From: Verrucomicrobiota bacterium
Lineage (GTDB): Bacteria > Verrucomicrobiota > Verrucomicrobiia > Limisphaerales > UBA1319
Assembly: GCA_022711435.1 (NCBI GenBank)
Contig: JAKLFB010000005.1
Coordinates: 62,001 to 126,000, forward strand
DNA: 64,000 nt
Direction of reading: 5' to 3'
Of this stretch, positions 46,810 to 53,692 are shown piece after piece. A model generated the notes under the pieces. It worked only from the letters and a program-made list of their open reading frames with translations, was not told where the DNA came from and ran no database searches. Numbering within the stretch: position 1 is the first letter of the stretch; every line of letters starts with the position of its first letter. A program made the translations under genes and the position numbers.

Positions 46810-48116
46810 CGGCCCAGCGGCCCGAAGCCGGGATCGAACGTCTCGATCAGTTTGAGGATGGCCCGCACATCGTGGTAGTTGGCTTTCCAGCTGTGGGCTA
46901 GCGACCGCTCTTTGGGCCGGCCGTCGGCCGCAACCGTGTCCATCCAGATCCCCGTTCGCGGATCGGTCTGGTGCCGCTGGATGAAATTCAGCAGCGAGTC
47001 CAGCGCCCCGGAATAGGCCGGCGTTGGCCGGTGCGCCAGGGCGTCGCTCAGTGCCGCCAGCATCTCCGCCTGCACCCACCAGATCTTATCGGTCTGGGTC
47101 GCGGGCTCATCGTCAATCCCCCGCGCGTAGAGCCCGCCCCGCTCGTGGTCATACCCGCATCTCAGCGCGTGATCCAGATGCGCCGTGAAATGGCCCCACG
47201 ATGGACGTCTCCCCAACACCTGCTCGGCCCGGACCATCAGCCACGCGAACTCGACATTGTGGCCATACGACAGCCCCGCGCTCGAGGCGGCGCGCACCAG
47301 CTTCCAGTCCAGCTGCCGGTGAAAACATGATTCGCCCGCCCGCCGCGGATAGAAATAGCGCTGGTTGAGCCGGAGCGCCTCCTCGAGAGACGACCGAACG
47401 TCCGCATCCCGAGTCGCTTCATACAGCTCGGTCAGGGCTTCCATCCAGTGCAGATGCGTGTTGGCGCTCTTGTACCCGGCCACCTCGACCACCGCCTCCG
47501 GTTCCGGCAGCAAGATGGGGGACCAATCCCGCCGGAAATGCTCGATCCATCCCCCCCGCTCGCCATCATGGCTGCTGCGCTGGATCAGCCGATACAATTC
47601 CATCGCCTGCCCCAGACAGCCCGGATCGCCGCCCGCCCGATGCAGCTCGACGAGAGCATACACGGCGAAGGATTGTCCATAGATGATCTTCCGGTCGTTC
47701 CGCGGTTGTCCGTCGGGCGTGACCGTCCAGAAATACCCCCCATGCACCGGATCCAGAAATCGCGCGGTGAGAAATCGCCATCCCTGCCGTGCAGCCTCAA
47801 GGTAATCCCGCTTTCCGTCACTGAACCCATACCGGTGGGCGCGGGCAAAGGTCCAGATCATGCGCGTCTGCCCGACCAGTTGCTTCTCGGTCGGGATCTG
47901 GGGCTTCCCGCTGCCATCGTCTGCCAGCCGGTATCCGCCGGCTTCCCGGTCCTGAGCCGTGTCATGCCAATAGGGCAGAATCGAACTCGCGAGCCGATCC
48001 CGCCACTCCTGCGCGATTCGGAGCCGATCGGGCTCCGCCGCCCGCCCGGCCGAGCCCAAGGCGCATCCAAGCGCGGCGCAGACCCACAATCCAATCCATC
48101 GGTTCATGATCGCCAT
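46806..48116 (-). CDS. N-acylglucosamine 2-epimerase (AGE) family protein, exported
   Basis: 436 residues with a signal peptide (WIGLWVCAALGCALGSAGRA), unusual for AGE epimerases, which are generally cytoplasmic. The (alpha/alpha)6 toroid signatures are clear: GQTRMIWTFARAHRYG, DPVHGGYFWTV, KIIYGQSFAVYALVEL, ANTHLHWMEALTELYE, LSYGHNVEFAWLMV, KIWWVQAEMLAALSDAL and LAHSWKANYHDVRAILKLIE. Conserved His residues in these segments are the likely catalytic pair. It resembles cellobiose/mannobiose 2-epimerases and other sugar isomerases; exact substrate unknown. ATG 48107 is an alternative start. Convergent with the porin and divergent from the methyltransferase. Confidence 0.88.
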   Translation of the reverse strand: MAIMNRWIGLWVCAALGCALGSAGRAAEPDRLRIAQEWRDRLASSILPYWHDTAQDREAGGYRLADDGSGKPQIPTEKQLVGQTRMIWTFARAHRYGFSDGKRDYLEAARQGWRFLTARFLDPVHGGYFWTVTPDGQPRNDRKIIYGQSFAVYALVELHRAGGDPGCLGQAMELYRLIQRSSHDGERGGWIEHFRRDWSPILLPEPEAVVEVAGYKSANTHLHWMEALTELYEATRDADVRSSLEEALRLNQRYFYPRRAGESCFHRQLDWKLVRAASSAGLSYGHNVEFAWLMVRAEQVLGRRPSWGHFTAHLDHALRCGYDHERGGLYARGIDDEPATQTDKIWWVQAEMLAALSDALAHRPTPAYSGALDSLLNFIQRHQTDPRTGIWMDTVAADGRPKERSLAHSWKANYHDVRAILKLIETFDPGFGPLGR

Positions 48117-48261
48117 TAAATCCCCCGCCCCCAACGCCGGCAAGCGGCGATTCGATCGGGCGAGGATTGAATTTGCGCTTGATCCATCGGATGCGCGGGA
48201 TTACGGTGCCGAGCTAGTCGTCAGAGATCGGACATGGGGCCGAGCGGCTGGACGGCGGTGT

Positions 48262-48840
48262 ATGGGGCAAGCGAACAACTCAAGTCATCACGCACTGTTT
48301 TATCGGATGGTCATTCGGCGCCCGCTGCAGCTGGGCGCCGTTGCGCCCAGCTCCCCCGAGCTGGCGCGGGCCATGGCCCAATGGGTTCCCGCGGGCGACG
48401 GGGCGTTCGTGCTCGAGCTGGGCCCCGGCACCGGGGCCGTCACCGAAGCCATTCTCGAACGCGGGCTTCCGCCGCCCCACTTGGTTGCCATCGAGAAATC
48501 CCCCGAGATGGCCAGCCACCTCCGCCAGCGGTTTCCCGATGCCATCATCATCACGGGCGACGCCACCCATACTCGTTCCCTGGTGGCAAGCGCCGCCCCT
48601 CAGGCCGCCTCCTTCGCCCTCGTGATCTGCGGGATTCCCCTCATGAATTTCCCGCTCCAAACCACCCGCCAGATCGCCTCCGAAATCCGCCAGGTCCTCC
48701 AGCCCGGCGGCAAGCTCATCCAGTTCTCCTATCATATCTGGAAAAAAAGGAACTCCACGTTCGCCGACCTCCAATACTGCACCTCGCGGGTCGTCTGGTC
48801 CAACTTCCCCCCCGCGCGCGTGACCGTCTATCAGAAATAG
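48262..48840 (+). CDS. Class I SAM-dependent methyltransferase (PmtA-like)
   Basis: 192 residues, cytoplasmic. It has the layout of phospholipid N-methyltransferases and rRNA-adenine-dimethylase-like proteins: GAVAPSSPELARAMAQWV, SAM motif FVLELGPGTGAVTEAIL, VAIEKSPEMASHLRQRFP, and the acceptor motif LVICGIPLMNFP followed by VLQPGGKLIQFSYH. A role in phosphatidylethanolamine N-methylation is plausible but not certain. ATG 48262 matches the family; the frame is open to 48106. Its stop overlaps the minus-strand stop at 48831-48833 of the truncated gene fragment. Confidence 0.85.
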   Translation: MGQANNSSHHALFYRMVIRRPLQLGAVAPSSPELARAMAQWVPAGDGAFVLELGPGTGAVTEAILERGLPPPHLVAIEKSPEMASHLRQRFPDAIIITGDATHTRSLVASAAPQAASFALVICGIPLMNFPLQTTRQIASEIRQVLQPGGKLIQFSYHIWKKRNSTFADLQYCTSRVVWSNFPPARVTVYQK

Positions 48841-48995
48841 CCGGCGAACTTCTTCTCGATGCCTTTTTGGAAATAGCGCCCGTCGTAGAGCGTGTTGGCA
48901 AACTCCGGCGCCGACGTGAAGCCCCCGCCCAGACGATAGACCACATCCTGAAAGCCGCGATCCCTCGACGAATCCTGTCCCCACCCTTGCTTATG
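48831..48995 (-). pseudogene. C-terminal fragment of an unidentified minus-strand gene
   Basis: A minus-strand frame encodes a well-formed C-terminus: QGWGQDSSRDRGFQDVVYRL followed by GGGFTSAPEFANTLYDGRYF, then QKGIEKKFAGYF and a TGA stop at 48833-48831. It reads like real protein (aromatic and charged residues balanced, not Arg/Pro/Ala shadow composition). About 55 codons in, it runs head-on into the start of the FG-GAP gene, with no start codon or N-terminal domain. The protein family is not recognised. The gene appears to have lost its 5' part. Confidence 0.55.
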
Positions 48996-48997
48996 GA

Positions 48998-50308
48998 TTG
49001 ACGCTCGCCCCGGCAGACCACATCTTCTCGCCGGCGCTTTCCGTTGCCTCCTATTCGTACCATGCGTTCGAGCGGGGCGATTTCAACGGCGACGGCCACC
49101 TCGACTTGCTCCTGGCGAATTTCCGGAACGAAATCGGTTCCAAGGTCCGCTTGCCCCTTTACACCAATGCGAACCACCGCTTCGCACAGGACACGACCTT
49201 TGCACCCTCATTCGAGTCCTACGAATGCCTTCATGTCGCGCGCGCCTGCGATTTTGATCAGGATGGCGATCTGGATGTCGCGGTCACCGGGTATTGGGCG
49301 CCGGTGCGAGTCTATGTGAACAGCGGCAAGGGGCTCACCAATTCACCCATTGTGCTCGGCGATGAACACACCACGACTGGCCACAGCGACCTTGACTGGG
49401 GGGACGTGGACGGGGATGGCCGCACGGATCTCGCGGCCTGTGTCGCCAACCCCTACGCACGAGGAGGCAAGATCAGCCTCTACCTGCAGCGGGACGGCGG
49501 CTTCCAGGCCGCAGGCGGAGCCGGCACTTACTCCCATTGGTACACCGCCGTGCGCGTCTGCGACCTCAATCGAGACGGACGCCCCGAGATCATCGCCGCC
49601 AACCGCCGCGGCTCGGTCGCGGCTTTTCTCAATAACGGCGGCACATTGGCCAGCTCGCCCTATTTCGCGCCCGCTCAAGGCTACGGCGCCACGGCCCTGG
49701 ACGTCGCGGACATCGATGCCGATGGCTTCCCGGAAATCGTCACCGTCGATGACGGCCGAATCGTCATCTTCCACAACGGCCCCAGCGGCCTGTCGTCCAC
49801 GCCTCACTGCCTGGACACGCAGCTCCGGTCGTATGCCAAGGACATCCGGTTGGCTGACCTCAACGCCGACGGTTTTCCCGAGCTCTTGGTGGCCAACTAC
49901 AACACCCGCAGCGCCATCTTCCTCAACCGCGGCGGCGCGTTCGTCGAACAGCCAGTCTGGCTCTCCTCACGCGCCGAACCCTGCGTGCGCATTCATGTCG
50001 ATCGCTCCGCTGAACTCGACGCCACGATCGTCACTTTCGCCAAGGCGCGAGGCGCCACTCCCGAGTTCTATTACGTCGTCAACCGCCCGGTGCTTGGGGA
50101 TTTGCTTTTGCAGGGCGATCACCCCGCACTGCAAATCGAGAATCTTGTTCCAGGAAAGACCTACGGCGTCGAACGATGCGCCAGCCTGGCTGCCGATGCC
50201 TGGACCAGCCTGCTCCAGTTCCAATCCGCGGGCCCCGCCACGAACTGGACCGACCTCGATCCCGGCCCTGAGACCCAGCGATTCTACCGCGTGCGCCGGA
50301 TCAACTGA
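48998..50308 (+). CDS. FG-GAP/VCBS repeat protein, probably 5'-truncated
   Basis: 436 residues from a weak TTG start. Six Ca-binding loops (DFNGDGHLD, DFDQDGDLD, DVDGDGRTD, DLNRDGRPE, DIDADGFPE, DLNADGFPE) indicate a propeller, followed by a C-terminal beta domain ending QRFYRVRRIN, as in other secreted proteins here. No signal peptide is present and the first blade starts almost at once (ALSVASYSYHAFERGDFNGDG), whereas family members are exported. The in-frame region upstream is open back to 48920 but is the antisense of another coding fragment. Most likely the signal peptide was lost by a deletion at about 48997. Confidence 0.75.
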   Translation: MTLAPADHIFSPALSVASYSYHAFERGDFNGDGHLDLLLANFRNEIGSKVRLPLYTNANHRFAQDTTFAPSFESYECLHVARACDFDQDGDLDVAVTGYWAPVRVYVNSGKGLTNSPIVLGDEHTTTGHSDLDWGDVDGDGRTDLAACVANPYARGGKISLYLQRDGGFQAAGGAGTYSHWYTAVRVCDLNRDGRPEIIAANRRGSVAAFLNNGGTLASSPYFAPAQGYGATALDVADIDADGFPEIVTVDDGRIVIFHNGPSGLSSTPHCLDTQLRSYAKDIRLADLNADGFPELLVANYNTRSAIFLNRGGAFVEQPVWLSSRAEPCVRIHVDRSAELDATIVTFAKARGATPEFYYVVNRPVLGDLLLQGDHPALQIENLVPGKTYGVERCASLAADAWTSLLQFQSAGPATNWTDLDPGPETQRFYRVRRIN

Positions 50309-50415
50309 TTCACCTCTCCTGCAGCCTCCACACCACGATCGCAGACGGCCTGTTCGCGCGCTCGGGCCTGTTTTGCATCTTGCCCGATGTCGGCCTGAAG
50401 CCGTTTGGATCCTAA

Positions 50416-50688
50416 GGGTCTGTGCAAAAATTAATTCCGATTTTGCTGGAGGGGATTGGGCGGGCTGGCAAGGCGCGACGAGCGAGCATACCCGTGCGGT
50501 CTGTGAGCGAGGAGCAACACAGCCAGCGCGCCCAAGGCCCCCAGCCCGCAGGGGCGGGGCGGCGCCGGGCCATCGGCATCGTTGCTCGGTCGGTCGAGTA
50601 TCGCAGGGGGATACACTCCCTCCCTTGCGCCTCGCATCTGGCCCGGCGGCGCTCCCGCCAAAATCGGAAGTAATTTTTGCACAGACCC
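50416..50688. mobile_element. 273-bp MITE-like element, copy 2
   Basis: Same length and sequence as 40390-40662 apart from about seven substitutions. The inverted repeats are 30 bp with one mismatch at the right end (AGTAAT instead of ATTAAT). TAA flanks it directly on both sides (50413-50415 and 50689-50691), again a 3-bp duplication but of a different target, so the two are separate insertions. It lies between the FG-GAP gene and hisB, 46 bases before the hisB start, and could affect hisB transcription. No transposase is encoded. Confidence 0.85.
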
Positions 50689-50733
50689 TAAATCGCTTCC
50701 TTTCCCGGAAAGGATCGGGTAGATTTCCGCCTC

Positions 50734-51396
50734 ATGATGAGGCGCAGAGCCCGCATCCGGCGCCAGACCCGCGAAACCCGGATCGATCTGCGGCTCCTGA
50801 TCGATGGATCGGGAACCGCCCGGGTCACGTCGGGCATCCCTTTCTTCGATCACATGCTCGCCCTCTGGGCCAAACACGCGGTGGCCGACCTGCGGCTCGA
50901 ATGCCGCGGCGACCTCGAAGTTGACGCCCATCACACGGTCGAGGATTGCGGGATCGTCCTTGGCCAGGCGATGCACCAGGCCCTGGGCGATCGGAAGGGC
51001 ATCCGCCGCTACGGCGCGGGATTCCATCCGGCCAACCCCTTCACCGGCGAGGCCTATGTGCCCATGGATGAGACTCTGGCCCGATGCGTTATCGATTTCA
51101 GCGGGCGTCCTCACCTGGTCTGGCGCGGCCTGGATCGGCTGGCCTTCAAATCCGTCTCGATCCCCGAACGCGACCAGGACATGTCCAGCCGATTCCGGTT
51201 CGGCCTGGCGCGCGAGTTTTTCCAGGCGTTCGCCAGCGAAGCCCGCTGCAACCTGCATGTCGAGCTCCTTTACGGCGACGAGCCCCACCATGTTGTCGAG
51301 GCCATTTTCAAGGCCTTCGGCAAGGCCACCGACCTCGCCTGCCAGCGTGATCCACGAATCGCCGGCCGGATCCCCAGCACCAAGGGGCTCCTCTGA
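50734..51396 (+). CDS. hisB: Imidazoleglycerol-phosphate dehydratase
   Basis: 220 residues, cytoplasmic; converts imidazoleglycerol phosphate to imidazoleacetol phosphate in histidine synthesis, with manganese. Signatures: GIPFFDHMLALWAKH, VDAHHTVEDCGIVLGQA (metal-binding His), and YGDEPHHVVEAIFKAFGKA. An extra stretch of about eleven residues (GFHPANPFTGE) interrupts the usual G-I-R-R-Y-G / Y-V-P-M-D-E junction at about residues 93-110. No other his gene is nearby. The ECF sigma gene begins 14 bases after its stop. The mobile element copy 2 sits just upstream. Confidence 0.94.
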   Translation: MMRRRARIRRQTRETRIDLRLLIDGSGTARVTSGIPFFDHMLALWAKHAVADLRLECRGDLEVDAHHTVEDCGIVLGQAMHQALGDRKGIRRYGAGFHPANPFTGEAYVPMDETLARCVIDFSGRPHLVWRGLDRLAFKSVSIPERDQDMSSRFRFGLAREFFQAFASEARCNLHVELLYGDEPHHVVEAIFKAFGKATDLACQRDPRIAGRIPSTKGLL

Positions 51397-51410
51397 ATAA
51401 TTCCCGCCCC

Positions 51411-52028
51411 ATGGACGTCCAATCCCCGGCGCAACCTGAGCCAAAGGCCAGTCCCAGCGACGAGCAGTTGGTGCGGGACGCCCAGCGCGGCCGGATGCAT
51501 GCCTTTGAGGAGCTGGTCGCGCGGCATCGGGATAAAGTCTATGCCCGCGCCTTCAGCTTCATCCGCAACGAAGAGGAAGCGGTCGAGCTGGCTCAGGAGG
51601 CGTGGATTAAAGCCTGGCAGCGGCTGCATCAGTTCCAGGGTGAATCCAATTTCCTGACCTGGATCACCCGGATCGTGATCAACCTCTGCCTGGATGAGCT
51701 GCGGCGGCAGAAGCGGCGGCGCACCGAGTCCCTCGACCAGATGGCCGAGGAAAGCGGGGGGATCGAGAAGTGGATGCCCGTGGTGTTTCCCAACCCCTCG
51801 GAACGGCTCGAGCGCCAGGAGCTCCGCCGGCGCATCGATCAGGCTATGGCTCAGTTGTCCATCGAACATCGGACGGTGCTGATCCTGCACGAATACGAGG
51901 GCCTCGAATACAAGGCCATCGCGCAGATGGTTGGCTGCTCGCTCGGGACCGTCATGTCCCGGCTCTTTTACGCCCGGCGGCGCCTGGCATCCCTGCTCGC
52001 TGATCTCCACCCCCCCCCTTCCGCATGA
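51411..52028 (+). CDS. ECF-type RNA polymerase sigma factor
   Basis: 205 residues. Sigma region 2 is clear: DAQRGRMHAFEELVARHRDKVYARAFSFI, then AVELAQEAWIKAWQRLHQF with the -10-binding helix WITRIVINLCLDELRRQKRR. Region 4 follows: IDQAMAQLSIEHRTVLILHEYEGLEYKAIAQMVGCSLGTVMSRLFYARRRL. It is typical of the RpoE/SigW-like ECF class. The stop overlaps the next gene's start in ATGA (52025-52028), so the anti-sigma factor is translationally coupled. The target regulon is unknown. Confidence 0.93.
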   Translation: MDVQSPAQPEPKASPSDEQLVRDAQRGRMHAFEELVARHRDKVYARAFSFIRNEEEAVELAQEAWIKAWQRLHQFQGESNFLTWITRIVINLCLDELRRQKRRRTESLDQMAEESGGIEKWMPVVFPNPSERLERQELRRRIDQAMAQLSIEHRTVLILHEYEGLEYKAIAQMVGCSLGTVMSRLFYARRRLASLLADLHPPPSA

Positions 52029-52513
52029 ACACCGAACTGGCCCTCCAAATCCAGGCCTGGATCGACGGAGAGCTGCCTCCCGATGAACGGCAGCGCATTG
52101 CCCAGCGCATCGCCTCCGACCCGGAAGCCAACGCCCTCCGCCTCCGGCTCGAGCAGACCCGGCAGCTGCTCGCCGGCAACGAATCCACACCCGCCCTCCC
52201 CGTCACCCCGGATTATTTTTGGTCTCAGATCGAACGCCGCCTCGCCTCCGCCGATGTCCCGCCGCCAGCTCCGATCGGCGCCCTCGCCGCCGGCTGGTGG
52301 CGTGCCTGGTGGAAGGTCCTTGCCCCCGCCGCCATCCTCGTGGCGCTGGTCCCCCTTCTCCTCCGCAACCAGCCCGCCCTCGAGCCCCGCTCGGCGCACG
52401 CCTTCGAATACAGCGCCCAATTCGAGGTCGCCAGCGAACACCCCGGCTCCAGCGTCATCACCTACCAGTCCGATACCGATGGGCTCACCGTCGTCTGGGT
52501 CGATACGCAATGA
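52025..52513 (+). CDS. Membrane-anchored anti-sigma factor, non-zinc type
   Basis: 162 residues. The N-terminal helical part (LALQIQAWIDGELPPDERQR) has the typical W-I-D-G-E-L-x-x-x-E start of anti-sigma domains. There are no Cys, so it is not the zinc (ZAS) type. One membrane segment lies at about 94-113 (WWKVLAPAAILVALVPLLLR). The short C-terminal domain (114-162) faces outward. It overlaps the ECF gene by ATGA and probably sequesters that sigma at the membrane. Release by signal or proteolysis is inferred from other systems only. Confidence 0.88.
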   Translation: MNTELALQIQAWIDGELPPDERQRIAQRIASDPEANALRLRLEQTRQLLAGNESTPALPVTPDYFWSQIERRLASADVPPPAPIGALAAGWWRAWWKVLAPAAILVALVPLLLRNQPALEPRSAHAFEYSAQFEVASEHPGSSVITYQSDTDGLTVVWVDTQ

Positions 52514-53043
52514 TCCCCAAGCGCTTTTCCCTTGCCGATCCACCGCCATCCGCCAATATGAAGCATCGAATGAAACGCTGGCAAACCATCCCTGCCGCCG
52601 CATGGCTCTGGCTGGCTATCCTCGCCGGCCTCATCCACGGTTCCGTCTTCTCCACAGCCGCAGCCGAATTCAAGATCAAGGCCCAGCTGATCTGGGGCAC
52701 CGACATCTCCAAACCCTACGATCCAAGCCTGAAGAACATCGAGCCGGCGCTCAAGGAGAAGCTCGCCCGCGTCTTCCGCCGCACGTACTACTACGAGGTC
52801 GATCGCCAGCAGCTGACGGTGGCCGCCCTCCACTCCAGCCTCACCAGCATGAGCCACGAATGCGTCATCGAGGTCGAACACCTCGGCGAATCCAACTTCC
52901 GCGTCAGCCTCTATGGCGAGGGCAAACTCGTCCAGACCGTCCGCCAGTCGCTCCTGCCCGGCAATTACCTGACCTTTGCCGGCGATGTCAAAAAGGACCC
53001 CGAGCAGACCTGGATCCTGGCGCTGTCCCTGGTGAAACCCTAG
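52510..53043 (+). CDS. Secreted protein coupled to the sigma/anti-sigma pair, function unknown
   Basis: 177 residues from ATG 52510, which overlaps the anti-sigma stop in ATGA; the more typical signal peptide starts at the internal ATG 52558 (WQTIPAAAWLWLAILAGLIHG, then FSTAAA). The mature part is about 120 residues: EFKIKAQLIWGTDISKP, LKEKLARVFRRTYYYEVDRQ, SSLTSMSHECVIEVEHLGE, and a closing VKKDPEQTWILALSLV. I do not recognise a family. As the third member of the ATGA-linked set it is a candidate sensor, partner or target of the regulatory pair. Confidence 0.75.
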   Translation: MIPKRFSLADPPPSANMKHRMKRWQTIPAAAWLWLAILAGLIHGSVFSTAAAEFKIKAQLIWGTDISKPYDPSLKNIEPALKEKLARVFRRTYYYEVDRQQLTVAALHSSLTSMSHECVIEVEHLGESNFRVSLYGEGKLVQTVRQSLLPGNYLTFAGDVKKDPEQTWILALSLVKP

Positions 53044-53075
53044 CGGGCGCGCCCCCCCAACTCATCCCTCTCCCT

Positions 53076-53549
53076 ATGCGCCACACGATCTCCGTCCTGG
53101 TCGAAAACAAGTTCGGCGTTCTCACGCGCGTCGCCGGCCTCTTCAGCGGCCGAGGCTACAATATCGACTCCCTCAACGTCGCCCCCACCCACGACCCCAG
53201 CCTCTCCCGCATGACGATCGTCACCCGCGGCGACGACGCCACGCTCGAACAAATCGTCAAACAGCTCAACAAGCTCGTCGAGGTCCTCAAGGTCCACGAC
53301 TTCGGCGACGGCGATTACATCGACCGCGAGCTCGTCCTGATCCGCGTTCAGGTCGACTCCAAATCCCGGGCCGAGATCATGCAGATCACGGGGATCTTCC
53401 GCGCCAAGATCGTCGATGTGCAGCCCAGCACCCTCACCATCGAGGTCACCGGCGACGAAGGCAAGGTCGAGAAGCTCATCGAGCTCATGCGGCCCTTTGG
53501 CATCCTCGACCTGACCCGGACCGGCAAGGTCGCCTTGCCTCGCAAATAG
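53076..53549 (+). CDS. ilvH: Acetolactate synthase small (regulatory) subunit
   Basis: 157 residues, the usual size. An N-terminal ACT domain has MRHTISVLVENKFGVLTRVAGLFSGRGYNI and SLNVAPTHDPSLSRMTIV, followed by LNKLVEVLKVHD. The C-terminal domain has DRELVLIRVQ, ITGIFRAKIVDV, TIEVTGDEGKVEKLIELMRPFGI, then DLTRTGKVALPR. It activates the catalytic IlvB/IlvI subunit and confers valine feedback inhibition in the branched-chain pathway. The catalytic subunit gene is not in this window. It is 32 bases downstream of the secreted unknown gene on the same strand. Confidence 0.95.
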   Translation: MRHTISVLVENKFGVLTRVAGLFSGRGYNIDSLNVAPTHDPSLSRMTIVTRGDDATLEQIVKQLNKLVEVLKVHDFGDGDYIDRELVLIRVQVDSKSRAEIMQITGIFRAKIVDVQPSTLTIEVTGDEGKVEKLIELMRPFGILDLTRTGKVALPRK

Positions 53550-53692
53550 GCCGCCGCGCGTCTTTCGCCCCAGGCGCGCCCTCTCGCTGAACGCATGTCC
53601 TTTCCATGAGCCCCCCCTCTCCCGGCCATTGGCCGCCTTCCGCCCCGCGCGCCGCGGGACAGAGGGCAGGGAGGGAGAGCGCTTGTCGGTTC

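Noticed and set aside
53606..53692. GC-rich segment before the FAD gene as a third copy of the dispersed repeat
   Set aside because: Only short GGGAGAG-like motifs are shared; no block similarity to 14198-14272 or 19181-19258.
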